Part shown: piece by piece, positions 37,169 to 47,076 of the stretch
How the letters are laid out: the number at the start of each line of letters is the position of its first letter
How positions within the stretch are numbered: position 1 is the stretch's first letter
Assembly: GCA_963727915.1 (NCBI GenBank)
Contig: CAVSID010000004.1
Coordinates: 248,001-312,000, forward strand
DNA length: 64,000 nucleotides
Direction: 5' to 3'
Origin: CAWAND01 sp963727915
GTDB taxonomy: Bacteria; Chloroflexota; Anaerolineae; Anaerolineales; E44-bin32
Notes under the pieces: model-generated
Databases searched by the model: none
Told to the model about the DNA's origin: nothing
What the model saw: only the letters and a program-made list of their open reading frames with translations
Position numbers and translations under genes: made by a program

Positions 37169-38088
37169 ATGCGCCACTTCCTTTCCCTGGCCGACTACGC
37201 CCCCGACGAGTTGACCGAAATCCTCAACCTTGGCCATCCGAATGAAAGACGAATGGCGCCATGGGGGCAATCCGCCCATCCTCAAGGACAAGGTCCTGGC
37301 GATGGTGTTCCAGAAGCCCAGCCTGCGGACCAGGGTGTCGTTCGACATGGCCATGCGCCACCTGGGCGGCGACGCTCTGTATCTCTCCCCCAGCGAAATC
37401 GGCCTCGGCCAACGCGAGGCCATTGCCGACGTCAGCCGCGTGCTCTCGGGTTACGTCCAGGTCATCATGGCCCGTGTTTTCGAACATGAGCACATTCTTC
37501 GAGCTGGCACGCTTCTCCAGCGTGCCGGTCATCAACGGCCTGAGCGATTTCAACCACCCTGCCAGGCCATGGCCGATATGCTCACCATCCTGGAACGCTT
37601 TGGCCAGCTCAAGGGCCTCAAAGATGACCTTCATTGGCGACGGCAACAACGTGGCCGTCTCCTGGCCTTCGCCTGCATGCGCCTGGGAATCGATTTCACC
37701 GTCGCCGCCCCAGAGGGCTATGCCCTGCCCTCCCGCGCCTTGGCCATGGCGGAAGAGATGGCGCAAGAGAGCGGGGCCTCCCTCCACCAGACTCACGATC
37801 CACAGGCTGCGGTTGAGGGCGTGCACGTGATTTACACCGATACCTGGGTCAGCATGGGCCAGGAAGAGGAAGCCCAAGCGTCGCGAGGAAGTCTTCCCGC
37901 CCTTCCAGGTCAACGGCGCCCTTGTCGATCTGGCCGACCCATCGGCGATCGTCATGCACTGCCTTCCCGCCCACCGCGGCGAAGAAATCACCGATCAAGT
38001 CGCTGACGGCCCTCACTCGGTGATCTTCCAACAGGCCGAAAACCGCCTCCACGCACAAAAGGCCATCCTGGCGACCCTGCTGAGCTAG
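37169..38088 (+). CDS. argF: Ornithine carbamoyltransferase (frameshifts)
   Basis: Transfers carbamoyl phosphate to ornithine to give citrulline. It starts MRHFLSLADYAPDELTEILN. The carbamoyl-phosphate loop is KPSLRTRVSFDMAM (S-x-R-T-R); then ARVFEHEHI, DFNHPCQAMADMLT, TDTWVSMGQE and the ornithine loop MHCLPAHRGEE. Shifts occur near 37240, 37490, 37560, 37625 and 37865; the joined protein is ~306 aa, the normal length. A TATACT at 37124-37129 may be a -10 element. Confidence 0.88.
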
Positions 38089-38147
38089 CCGTTCAGCTAC
38101 AATGACCTCTGCCGGGCATGCAGCGGCCTGCTGCCCGCAGCTTCTGA

Positions 38148-38164
38148 TTGTGAAATTTTCACAA
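38148..38164. promoter_or_regulatory. Rex/CRP-like palindrome, copy 2, before pyruvate kinase
   Basis: TTGTGAAATTTTCACAA is a perfect palindrome with 8-base arms around one T. It ends one or two bases inside the ribosome binding site AAGGAG of the pyruvate kinase gene (ATG 38178), so a bound protein could block initiation. Spacing between half-sites is one base shorter than in copies 1 and 4. Confidence 0.55.
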
Positions 38165-38177
38165 GGAGATGCCGGAG

Positions 38178-39655
38178 ATGCTGCGTCGCGCCAAGATACT
38201 TGCCACGCTGGGGCCGGCCTGTGCGTCGGAAGACCAGATCCGTCAGTCTGGCTGAAGCCGGGATGGACGGCGCCCGCGCTCAACTTCTCACATGGGACCC
38301 ACGAAGACCATGCCAAGGTGATCGCAGCGCGTCCGCAAGGTCGCCGAGGATCTCAATCGCCCGATCGCAGTGGTGCAGGATCTGCAGGGCCCCAAGCTGC
38401 GAACAGGCGAGCTGCCGGACCATAAGCCGGTGGAGCTCGAACCGGGCTCGACACTCACGCTGACCACCGAGCCAGTCATCGGCTCCAGCCAGAAACTGTA
38501 TGTCAACTATCGAGCATCTTCCCAAGGACGTCCGCCTGGGGACCAGATCCTGCTGGACGACGGCCGAATCGAACTCAGGGTGGTTGAGGTTCGAGGGGCA
38601 TTCAGTGACGACCGAAGTTGTCATCGGGGGCCCGATCGGCGAGCACAAGGGGATCAACCTGCCCGGCGTCGCCCTTTCGGCGCCCTCCTCTGACTGAGAA
38701 GGACCGGGACGATCTGGTCTTCGGGCTTGGAGCAGGGCGTGGACATGGTCGCCATGTCGTTCATCCGGCGGCCGGAGGACATTCAGGGCCTGCGGGAGAC
38801 GATCGAAGTCTCAGCGCGAGGCCGCCTTTCGCATGCCGTTGATCAGCAAGCTGGAGCGGCGCGAGGCGATCGACAACTTGAACGGCATCCTGTCGGCTTC
38901 GGACGGCGTGATGGTGGCTCGAGGCGATCTTGGGCGTGGAGATGGCCGCCGAACAGGTGCCGTCGCTCCAGAAGCGGATCATCGCCCAGGCCAACGCCCG
39001 TCAGCGCCTGGTGATCACCGCTACCCAGATGCTGGAATCCATGATCCGCGATCCTCGCCCGACCCGAGCCGAGGCCTCCGATGTGGCCAACGCCGTCTTC
39101 GACGGATCAGATGTCTTGATGCTTTCGGGTGAGACCGCTCTGGCGGCTACCCCATCCGCTCGGTGGAGACCATGGCTCGCATCATCATGTGATGCCGAGG
39201 CCCACGCCATCGAATGGGGCTTCCGGCCCGGGGACGATGAACAGGTCAGACCGAAGACGATGCCGTGGCCACTACGCAAGCCGCAAGGGCGTTGGCCGAA
39301 GAGCGCGATGCACGCGCCATCGCCGTGTTCACACGCTCAGGCCGTACGGCGCTCCTGATGTCCAAGGCCCGGCCCAGTACTCCCATCCTCGGGCTTGACT
39401 CCCGAACCCCGGACGTTCAACCGCATGGCCCTCTACTGGGGCGTACAGCCCTATCTGATACCGATGGCGAACTCGGTGGAAGATATGGTGGCCCGCATGG
39501 AAGATGCACTGCACCAGACGACAGAAGTCAATGACGGCGATCGTGTCGTGTTGGTTGCCAGCCTGCCCGTGGGCGCGCTTGGGCCAGCCAACCTGACCTA
39601 CCTGCACACGGTCGGTGGCCCCTTCGTGGCCGAGAACGCCCAGCCCAAGATCTGA
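38178..39655 (+). CDS. pyk: Pyruvate kinase (many frameshifts)
   Basis: Last step of glycolysis, phosphoenolpyruvate to pyruvate with ATP formation. Starts MLRRAKILATLGPACASEDQ. Conserved blocks in order: AGMDGARLNFSHGTHEDH, VVQDLQGPKLRTGE, LTEKDRDDLVFGLEQGVDMV, the catalytic ISKLERREAIDNL, MVARGDLGVEM, TATQMLESMIRDPRPTRAEA, SDVANAVFDGSDVLMLSGET. The C-terminal domain (~39240-39655) ends in GGPFVAENAQPKI. At ~490 aa it is full length after joining about ten shifts. AAGGAG lies 9 bases before ATG 38178. Confidence 0.88.
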
Positions 39656-39754
39656 CCGGACGCCCAGACAAGCTTACCCGAACATCCCTGATGGGGGCTC
39701 GTCCTCGTGGCTGCCTCCACGCCGGGTGACTTCTCGCTCCCGAAGGATCCTGGT

Positions 39755-40860
39755 TCAACCGGGGGGACTGCCTCCGGTGAGGGCTTGCTTAACGACTCCC
39801 AGCAAGGTGAGGATTCCCGCCCCCCCAGCCACGAACAGCGCTTGACGGATAAATGCCCGCACCACCGATTGGTAACCCTGGGTAGGCTATGCCGGCCAAG
39901 GCTTCATGCAGGTCGGCCGGGACATCCGTCGCCATTGTGGCCAGACGAGCATCCACCCAGCCAGACCCCACCGTCACCGCAAGGGCCGCCAGCACGATAC
40001 CCAACAGGCCACCGGCGAGCCAAGGAATGCCCCACCAGCGAAACAACCCGCTCCAAGAACGAACGACGAGAGCCACGATCAACCCCAGCAATGACGCCGG
40101 CGCCAGCCACAGCCAGTTCGCCAGGAGTCTTGTCGAGTTCAGCGTGCGCTTGATTTGCTGCAACTGAGTTGGGGAACCGGAGCGCTGCCAGATCGGTCAC
40201 GGGAAGCGACTCCGGCATCGCCTGGGCCTCAGAACTCCAGACCGGAAACCATCAGCTGCTGGAACAATCCGGCTGTGGGCTGCGGCGGGCGGCAGGTGGT
40301 CAAGGGCGGGCTCTGCGCCGACATCAAGGCCGTCTCAATCTGTGCCGATTGCTCGGCTGTGCAGGCCGGCCACGTGCTCCAGATCAGATTCACCAGATCG
40401 GCCGCACCGCCATCCAGCAGGTTCTGCCGAATGGGAGCCAGATCCACTGTCAGCAGTCCGGCGCCGGAGCATCGCTGTCGAGCCAGGTGTAGAAAGCCGT
40501 CGCCAGACTCCTCGAGCTGCGTGCGACCCCAACCCGGAGGCACCACGATGTCAGCCGCAGCCTGCCGCTGTTCATCGTTGGCGTAGGTCATCAAGCGCCC
40601 AAGATCGGATGCCGTCAACTGGCCATCCGTTTCGTGTGCGAAGAGACCCTGGATAACTACCTGGCGCAGTAGTCCGGAGTCGATCAGGTTAGCAGAGAGG
40701 ATGCCGGTAACTGTCTCGGGGTGAACAAGACGCTCCCGGCAGCGCGCGCCGCCAACGTCAGGGGCAGGCTGATCGCAATCACACCTGCCAAAAAGATCGC
40801 CAGCCAGCGCGCCGCCCGCGTGCCGCAGCCGCTCGGTGTCGGACTTGAATCGTCACCCAT
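39755..40860 (-). CDS. Membrane protein of unknown function (frameshifts)
   Basis: Joined from ATG 40860 (MGDDSSPTPSGCGTRAARWL): one N-terminal TM (IFLAGVIAISLPLTLAARAA), an extracytoplasmic domain (GILSANLIDSGLLRQVVIQG, then a WGRTQLEESGDGFL region), then three hydrophobic segments near the C-terminus (WLWLAPASLLGLIVALVVRS; WWGIPWLAGGLLGIVLAALA; QALFVAGGAGILTLLGVVK). About 365 aa, stop at 39755. I recognise the general layout of Chloroflexota membrane proteins but no named family. It begins 4 bases after the EamA gene upstream, so the two are coupled. Confidence 0.6.
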
Positions 40861-40863
40861 TAC

Positions 40864-41785
40864 CTAGCCTCTTCTCAAGGGAACGTCCCCGGTCTCTTGT
40901 CGTGACTGCGTATCCTGCCGGCTGACGAGCAGCACGCCGATCGCAATCATCGTCCCCCCAAGCCAGAACGCAAGAGGCAAGGGTTCACCCAGCAGCGTAG
41001 AGCCCAAGCCGGCGCCCACAACCGGCTGGGCAAAGAACAGCAGAGAAACAACGCTGGCGTCCAGCGTGGCCAAGGCTACGTTCCACAAGTACATCGCCAG
41101 GGCGGTCGAGACGACTCCCAGGTACAGAATCCCCAGCCATATTGTCAGGCTCAATGCGCCGATAGAAGCGGTCTGAAGCTCCAGGGCAGCGGCCGGCACC
41201 GACAGGAACAGGCCCTCCCAGAAACCCCAGCAGGCTGAGCGACAGCACCGAAAGCCGGTGACTGGTCCATTTGACGAGAACCGAAAACAACCCCCACGTC
41301 AAGGCCGCGCCGAGCAGGGCCAGATTTCCCCAGAATGCGCTGCCGTCCAGGCGGGCAGTGGTCGGATCGATGACGACCACGACACCCAAGGTAGCCAGCA
41401 CCAGCGCCGCCAGCCGCCTCGGGGTTATCCGTTCCCCCAACAGCCAGATGGCAAACCCGACCATGAAGGCCGGCGAGGCAGATGTAACCAGGGCAGCATT
41501 GGAAGCGTTGGAAAGCTTGGTGCCGATGAATTGCAGGCCGAGTGAAAGGCCGAACCCAAGCGCCCCCACACCCAGCCCAGCCGAGATCAATCTAGGCGAG
41601 CCGCCGCCCCGTGACTTTGGACGAACGAGCCAAATTGCACCGAGAACGATGATCCCCAATAGCAGCCTCACGCTGAGCAGGCTGAAGGGCGGCACGACAT
41701 CCAGAACGACCTTGCTGACAACGTACATGCCGCCCCAAATGGCGGCGGCGGCAAGCCCAGCCAGCACTCCCAGGAGGCTACTCAT
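40864..41785 (-). CDS. EamA/DMT-family transporter (one frameshift)
   Basis: Starts MSSLLGVLAGLAAAAIWGGM with GAGGTGAGACG before the ATG. Two EamA repeats: the first contains SNASNAALVTSASPAFMVGF, the second LGVVSTALAMYLWNVALATL and FFAQPVVGAGLGSTLLGEPL. A shift near 41215 separates them; the joined protein is ~305 aa. A -10-like TATAAT (minus strand, 41803-41808) is present just upstream. Confidence 0.82.
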
Positions 41786-41834
41786 CGTCTCACCTCGTGC
41801 GGATTATACACAGCCTTGCCAGCCCCAAAAACAA

Positions 41835-41860
41835 AGCGGCACAGGCAAGCCTGTGCCGCT
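41835..41860 (-). terminator. Intrinsic terminator of the korAB operon
   Basis: A 12-bp perfect stem AGCGGCACAGGC/GCCTGTGCCGCT is followed on the minus strand by TTTGTTTTTGG. It lies 26 bases after the korB stop. Confidence 0.8.
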
Positions 41861-41885
41861 CATGGATGCGATCATGATGTTGTAG

Positions 41886-42911
41886 CTAGGCGAATTCGGC
41901 CATCACAGTCGCCAGGCTGTTCTCCGAAGGACGCAATTTCTCAGCAGGCAAGCTCGCCAGCGCTTCTTCGGGGAGATTCTCGGCCTCAGGCAGCGGTGGC
42001 TGATCCCGATTGAGGTAAAGCAAGCCTGTGATCAGCTTCTGGTTCGAGCGGGCATCTTCCAAGAGCTGCGTCGCCTGCATCCTATTGGTGGGATCGTAGT
42101 CACGCTCGAGCTTCTGCAGCACCAGCATCGAACCGTCATGCATTTTGACGCTGGTCGTCTCCCCGGGCCGGTAGTCGACCCGGATCTCCTCCCGCGCCGG
42201 CACGTACGTGACGTCGTGGAGCGGGGCTTCGTGCTCCTTGCCCCAACTGTAACTCTTGGTCGATTCATCCCGGTTGTTGAAGGTAACACAGGGGCTGATG
42301 ATCTCCAGAACGGCCGTGCCTTCGTAAGAGATGGCGGCCTTGATCAGCTCCTTGACCTGCTTCGGATCGCCAGCAAACGAACGGGCAACGAAACCACAAT
42401 TGGCAGCCAGCGCCTGAAGACACAGGTCCACCGGCATGAACGGATTGGTGCCCTGCTTCTTCAACGATTGGCCCTTGTCCGCCGTCGCAGAGAATTGGCC
42501 TTTTGTCAACCCGTATACACCATTGTTCTCGATGATATAGACCAAGGGTGCGTTGCGGCGCATCATGTGGATGAACTGGCCAATCCCGATGCTGGCCGTG
42601 TCACCGTCGCCGCTCACGCCCACTGCCTTGAGCGTGCGGTTGGCAATGATGGCACCCGTGCCGAGGCTCGGCATTCGACCGTGAAGACTGTTGAACCCGT
42701 GCGAGCGGCCCAGGAAATAGGCCGGGCTCTTGCTGGAGCACCCAATGCCGGAGAGTTTGATGATCTCTTCGGGCCGAATCGACATCTCGTAGCATGCCGC
42801 CATAATCTGGCTAGAGATCGAATTGTGTCCGCACCCCTGACACAAGGTCGTCGGCCGACCCTTGTAATCTGACTTTTCCAGGCCAACCAGGTTTACCGTC
42901 GCCGTGGCCAT
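41886..42911 (-). CDS. korB: 2-oxoacid:ferredoxin oxidoreductase, beta subunit
   Basis: 341 aa from ATG 42911 (AGGAAGG 9 bases upstream). Thiamine-diphosphate subunit: CQGCGHN near the start, then SGIGCSSKSPAYFLG, the GDGDTASIGIGQFIH motif of TPP-binding proteins, and ENNGVYGLTKGQFSATAD. With KorA it oxidatively decarboxylates a 2-oxoacid (2-oxoglutarate or a branched-chain oxoacid) to the CoA ester and reduces ferredoxin; the beta subunit of this two-subunit type carries the iron-sulphur cluster. Starts two bases after the korA stop. Confidence 0.9.
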   Translation of the reverse strand: MATATVNLVGLEKSDYKGRPTTLCQGCGHNSISSQIMAACYEMSIRPEEIIKLSGIGCSSKSPAYFLGRSHGFNSLHGRMPSLGTGAIIANRTLKAVGVSGDGDTASIGIGQFIHMMRRNAPLVYIIENNGVYGLTKGQFSATADKGQSLKKQGTNPFMPVDLCLQALAANCGFVARSFAGDPKQVKELIKAAISYEGTAVLEIISPCVTFNNRDESTKSYSWGKEHEAPLHDVTYVPAREEIRVDYRPGETTSVKMHDGSMLVLQKLERDYDPTNRMQATQLLEDARSNQKLITGLLYLNRDQPPLPEAENLPEEALASLPAEKLRPSENSLATVMAEFA

Positions 42912-42913
42912 GA

Positions 42914-44749
42914 TCACTTACCTTCCTGACTGAGGACGGCTTCCATAATCCACCGGGCGGTGAGTGGGAGCCCGTCGTTGTGGTTGAGCGGCTTCAGCTT
43001 GGTCGCCTGATCAGGCATGTCAAGCCGCAGGAGCTGGAGCATTTGCGCATCCGTGTTCATTTCCACGACGTACACTCGATCGTGCTCACTGACGAATTTG
43101 GCCACGCTCTCATTGAATGGGACCGCCCGCAGCCTGAGGAAATCGGTGGAAACACCCTGTTCATGCAAGCGGGCGCGTGCCTCCTCGATCGCTGTAAGAG
43201 TTGAACCAAAGCTGATCAGGCCGATGTCAGCGCCGTCCATCTTGTCGATGACGGGCGCCGGTACGAGGCCGCGCGCCGTATCGTGCTTGCGCCATAAACG
43301 GTCCATGTTCTCGGTCCAATCCTCAGGTCGTTCGCTGTAGATCGCCTGGTCGTTGTGGCCGGTTCCCCGGGCAAACCAAGCCGCCAGGGGGTGTCCATTG
43401 CCAGGGAGAGTTCGGTAAGGAATGCCGTCGCCATCGACGTCGCGGTAGCGGGCGAATTCGCCAAGTTCGTCCAAATCTTGTTCGGAGAGAACCTTGCCGC
43501 GATCCATTGGCACATCCGGGTATCGGAAGGTTTCCGACATCCAAAGGTTCATGCCCAGGTCCAGGTCGCTGAGAACGAAGATCGGCGTCTGCAGGCGCTC
43601 GGCCAAGTCGAAAGCTCGCCAGCCAAATTCGAAGCACTCCGCCACCGAACCAGGGAGCAGGAAGACGTGCCGGGTGTCGCCGTGTCCCAGGAATCGGACG
43701 AAGAGCAGGTCGCCTTGCGAAGTGCGGGTCGGCAATCCAGTGCTCGGCCCCATACGCTGCACATCCCAGATCACAATCGGGATCTCGGCGAAGAACGCCA
43801 AGCCAGCGAACTCCGCCATCAGCGAGATCCCGGGGCCGGAGGTGGATGTCATCGAGCGAGCGCCAGCCCACCCAGCACCCACCGTCATGCCGATCGCCGC
43901 CAGCTCGTCTTCAGCCTGAATCACGGCATAGGTCGGCTTGCCCGTCTCCGGGTCTTTCCGAAGCTGGGGCAGATATTCGAGAAGCGCGTCTGCCAAGCTG
44001 GAGGCTGGGGTGATCGGGTACCAAGCGACGAAGTTGACCCCACCGTACACGGCGCCCAAGGCAGATGAGGTGTTGCCGTCGATCAGGATCAATCCGTCCG
44101 TCTGGTTCGACCGAACCACGCTGTAAGGATCCTGTTTGGTTAGGTTGTCCGCCGCCCACTTGGCTGCGGCTTCGACCATGGACATATTCATATCCACCGG
44201 CTTGGCCCGCCCTTGGAAGTGGGTTTCGAGCGCGGCCCGGATTTCGGCCATCTCAATCCCGAGTATCTGTGCGACAACACCCACATAGACCATGTTGGCA
44301 ATGTAGTCGCGCAGATCGCGAGGTGGGGATTGTTCCTTGATCAGGTCCTGAACCGGCATCGGGTAGTAGACGACATCCTGGCGCTTGCGGGGTTGTGTCC
44401 AATTATCGGGGTAGAAGCAGACACCGCCTTCGACCAGCCCAGCCAGGTCTTCCTGGAAGGTAGCTTCGTTCATCGCCACCAGGATTTCTATTGTTTCCCG
44501 CCTGGCGACAAAACCATCTCCGCTGGCCCGGATGGTGAACCATGTGGGCAGACCCTGAATATTGGACGGAAACAGGTTCTTTCCGCTGATCGGTATTCCC
44601 ATGCGAAACAGCGCACGGATCAGCGCCATGTTGGAGGTCTGGCTTCCGGTGCCGTTGACTGTCGCCACCACCATCGACAGATCGTTGATTATCGGCGGCC
44701 CGTCCACCGACGATTGAAGTCGTGCTTCATGGGTAACAGCGTCAGTCAT
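42914..44749 (-). CDS. korA: 2-oxoacid:ferredoxin oxidoreductase, fused gamma-alpha subunit
   Basis: 611 aa, intact. Residues ~25-200 are the gamma domain (VVATVNGTGSQTSNMALIRA, GKNLFPSNIQGLPTWFTIRA). The alpha domain from ~225 has YPITPASSLADALLEYLPQL, then AEDELAAIGMTVGAGWAGAR and STSGPGISLMAEFAGLAFFA. The C-terminal ~120 residues form the domain III region with LISFGSTLTAIEEARARLHE. The gene is translationally coupled to the regulator upstream (ATGA at 44746-44749) and to korB. Confidence 0.9.
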   Translation of the reverse strand: MTDAVTHEARLQSSVDGPPIINDLSMVVATVNGTGSQTSNMALIRALFRMGIPISGKNLFPSNIQGLPTWFTIRASGDGFVARRETIEILVAMNEATFQEDLAGLVEGGVCFYPDNWTQPRKRQDVVYYPMPVQDLIKEQSPPRDLRDYIANMVYVGVVAQILGIEMAEIRAALETHFQGRAKPVDMNMSMVEAAAKWAADNLTKQDPYSVVRSNQTDGLILIDGNTSSALGAVYGGVNFVAWYPITPASSLADALLEYLPQLRKDPETGKPTYAVIQAEDELAAIGMTVGAGWAGARSMTSTSGPGISLMAEFAGLAFFAEIPIVIWDVQRMGPSTGLPTRTSQGDLLFVRFLGHGDTRHVFLLPGSVAECFEFGWRAFDLAERLQTPIFVLSDLDLGMNLWMSETFRYPDVPMDRGKVLSEQDLDELGEFARYRDVDGDGIPYRTLPGNGHPLAAWFARGTGHNDQAIYSERPEDWTENMDRLWRKHDTARGLVPAPVIDKMDGADIGLISFGSTLTAIEEARARLHEQGVSTDFLRLRAVPFNESVAKFVSEHDRVYVVEMNTDAQMLQLLRLDMPDQATKLKPLNHNDGLPLTARWIMEAVLSQEGK

Positions 44750-45504
44750 GCGATCTCACTCCCTACGCTTGGGTGCCCTTCTTCGAACAGGCTTTCTTCT
44801 GGATACGGACTGATCTCCGGTCGGCGGTTGAGCAGACCGGTGTGTTCGATCAGCGCCTGGTAACCGGCGGCAAAGTCGCCGGCCTGAATGGACCTGACCA
44901 TCTCCTCATGATATCGCCAGACCTGCTCCAAGTAGCGGTAATCATTGTAAACGTCCAACTCGACGGCTTCGTAGGCCTCCCAATAGGCTTCTAGCAGCCC
45001 GCGTACGAACTCATTCTCAAGCCGGCGGTAGATGGTCAGATGGAGCTGACGATGCTCATGATGGGGTATCTGAGCTGGCTGGCTTCGAAGCTTCTCCCAC
45101 GCCTGATCGACCAGCTGGCCGAGCTCGGCCAGGTCATCTGGCGTAAGCCGGGAGACCGCATCAGGCCAGAATGCGGCCTCAACGTGGTTCCGAAGATCGC
45201 CGAACCTGCTGAACGCTTCCGGCTCCCGCGCCAGACGATAGAGCAGACCCGTGCGTAGGATCTCGACAAAACGATATTCCAGAATTCGCGTGCCGGTCTT
45301 CGGCCGGACATCGACCAGCCCCAAGCCGCGCGCCACCTCCAGCTGCTCGCGAAGCTTGCCGGTGCTTATGCCGAGTTCGGCCGCAAGATCCCTGATGGCG
45401 GGCAGACGGTCGCCGGGCTCCAGGCCACCAAAAGCCAGGTAGTTAAGCAGTTCAGAGGCAAGATCGATCGTCACCCGCAACTCCAGGTTATTCGTCCAAT
45501 TCAT
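44746..45504 (-). CDS. GntR-family transcriptional regulator (FadR/FCD type), likely regulator of korAB
   Basis: 252 aa. The N-terminal winged helix-turn-helix (~15-75) reads LEPGDRLPAIRDLAAELGIS then GKLREQLEVARGLGLVDVRP. The C-terminal ~150 residues are an all-helical FCD-like ligand-binding domain with candidate metal-site His residues (HHEHRQLH, and RYHEEM). It is first in the operon regulator-korA-korB. Its own promoter carries inverted repeats (see 45502-45556), so autoregulation by a carboxylic acid ligand is likely. Inference from family and layout. Confidence 0.85.
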   Translation of the reverse strand: MNWTNNLELRVTIDLASELLNYLAFGGLEPGDRLPAIRDLAAELGISTGKLREQLEVARGLGLVDVRPKTGTRILEYRFVEILRTGLLYRLAREPEAFSRFGDLRNHVEAAFWPDAVSRLTPDDLAELGQLVDQAWEKLRSQPAQIPHHEHRQLHLTIYRRLENEFVRGLLEAYWEAYEAVELDVYNDYRYLEQVWRYHEEMVRSIQAGDFAAGYQALIEHTGLLNRRPEISPYPEESLFEEGHPSVGSEIA

Positions 45505-45556
45505 CCAATCAATAGGATGTTTAGCCAGTATACCATCCCGACAACCGGATGGTCAA
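45502..45556 (-). promoter_or_regulatory. Promoter and operators of the gntR-korAB operon
   Basis: Minus strand: -35 TTGACC (45551-45556), 18-bp spacer, -10 TATACT (45527-45532). Inverted repeat A: ACCATCC (45532-45538) and GGATGGT (45547-45553), 8 bp apart, fills the spacer. Inverted repeat B: CATCC/GGATG (45502-45519), also 8 bp apart, covers the start codon region. The shared CATCC-N8-GGATG core suggests two sites for the same dimer. TGGTATACTG around the -10 also resembles FCD-type operators. Confidence 0.6.
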
Positions 45557-45680
45557 TTGGCTGGGGAAGGAAATCCCTCAATTGTAGGACTGCGAGGTCG
45601 GGCCACCTGGGGATGAAGGCTGATCGGTCACGCTGGATCCTCTCACCCAGGCCGCAAAATGGGTCTGGTAGAATGCAACG

Positions 45681-46355
45681 ATGCTTCAGCCAGAGCCTCC
45701 CAAAGCGTCCCGGAAACTAAAAATGGCCGCCCTGTTCATTCTGCTCCCGGTGTTGGTCTTGCTTCTGCCCCGTTGGTGGGCAGGTTGGCGCTTCGCCTCC
45801 GACATCGTGACAGTGGAAGAGGCGCCCCAGGCCTCGGCTGCCATCGTCTTTGGCGCCGGGTTGCGGCGCGATGGCCAACCGACGACCGTGCTCGCCGACC
45901 GGGTGCGTACGGCCGTCGAGCTGTACCAGGCGGGAAAGGTCCCACGGCTGGTGATGAGCGGGACGGTGAGAGGCGGTTATGACGAGCCGGGTTCGATGCG
46001 CAATCTGGCACTCGATTTGGGTGTGCCGGATGATGCGATCAGCCTCGACCCGGCCGGCGACAGGACCTTTGAGACATGCCTTGGCGCCCGGCACCGATTC
46101 GGCTCCGGATCGGTGCTCCTGGTCAGCCAGGCGTACCATCTGCCGCGCGCCTTGGCGACCTGTGCTGGCCTTGGCCTCGAGGCCAGCGGCGTTTCAGCCG
46201 ACCTGCGCGTGTACCGGACATCAGCCCGCCATTTCTGGCTGCTGCGGGAGGTCCCCGCCACTTGGGTCGCCTTATTGGACTCTTACTTCCTTCCCCATCC
46301 TGATGACCCTGAGCCGCGCCACGCTGTGGAAAGGCAGCCCCCACATGGATCGTGA
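45681..46355 (+). CDS. DUF218 / SanA-YdcF-like membrane protein
   Basis: 224 aa. One N-terminal TM (MAALFILLPVLVLLLPRWWA) anchors an extracytoplasmic DUF218 domain: ASAAIVFGAGLRRDGQPTTV, VLADRVRTAVELYQAGKVPR, LVMSGTVRGGYDEP, and LLVSQAYHLPRALATCAGLG. Members (SanA, ElyC, YdcF) affect envelope integrity or polyprenyl-carrier metabolism; the reaction is unsettled. A TAGAAT at 45667-45672 could be its -10. Its end overlaps the next start by 12 bases. Confidence 0.82.
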   Translation: MLQPEPPKASRKLKMAALFILLPVLVLLLPRWWAGWRFASDIVTVEEAPQASAAIVFGAGLRRDGQPTTVLADRVRTAVELYQAGKVPRLVMSGTVRGGYDEPGSMRNLALDLGVPDDAISLDPAGDRTFETCLGARHRFGSGSVLLVSQAYHLPRALATCAGLGLEASGVSADLRVYRTSARHFWLLREVPATWVALLDSYFLPHPDDPEPRHAVERQPPHGS

Positions 46356-46922
46356 GCAGGCATACCAGATCGTGACCGAGCACGTCACCCAGGAGAATTC
46401 TGATCCACCATATGCTGGCGGTCGAAGCCGCCATGCGTGACTACGCACTTCGCCTGGGAGAAGACGTCGAACTTTGGGGCATGGCTGGGCTGCTGCACGA
46501 TTACGATTGGGAAGTCCATCCCACCCTTGACAGCCACCCCCAGGATGGGGCAGCCTTGCTCGTCCAGCGCGGCGTTCCCGAGGTCGTGGTCACGTGCATT
46601 TTGAGCCACGCTGACCATACCGGCGTTCCCAGGGAGACGCCGATGCAGAAGGGTCTGTTCGCCTGCGACGAGTTGACCGGCCTGATCACCGCCGTTGCCC
46701 TGGTACGCCCATCGAGATCGCTGTATGACGTTAAGCTCAAATCCGTGCGCAAGAAGTGGAAGGACGCCCGATTCGCTGGCGGAGTCGATCGAGCGGAGGT
46801 CGAGCAAGCGGCGGCCGACTTTGGGGTGCCGCTGGACGAGCACATCGGGAATGTGCTCGAGTCCATGAAGCGCGATCGCCCCCGAGCTCGGATTGGCCGG
46901 CGACACTGGCGATCCGGCTTGA
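46344..46922 (+). CDS. HD-domain hydrolase (frameshifts)
   Basis: Starts MDREQAYQIVTEHVTQEN. After a shift near 46397 it continues with LIHHMLAVEAAMRDYALRLG, then the HD pair in GMAGLLHDYDWEVHPT and the later His in ILSHADHTGVPRET. A second shift near 46875 gives the ending GLAGDTGDPA and stop 46920-46922. About 192 aa. The family hydrolyses phosphate or nucleotide substrates. Translation is coupled to the DUF218 gene. Confidence 0.8.
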
Positions 46923-47016
46923 CCTATTCCGACCGATCATCGTGCGCCCGGGTTTGTGCCTACGGTCGCGTAGGGGCAGGCGCAGCCAGACGCCTCAGGG
47001 ACGGATTTGCGTCCCC

Positions 47017-47044
47017 TTGATAGGCCTCTGCCGGCTGGTATAAT
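47017..47044 (+). promoter_or_regulatory. Promoter of the LysM protein gene
   Basis: -35 TTGATA (47017-47022), 16-bp spacer, -10 TATAAT (47039-47044), 33 bases before the start codon. Confidence 0.65.
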
Positions 47045-47076
47045 GCCTCCGCTCGGGCCAAGCGGCCCAGGATCCT

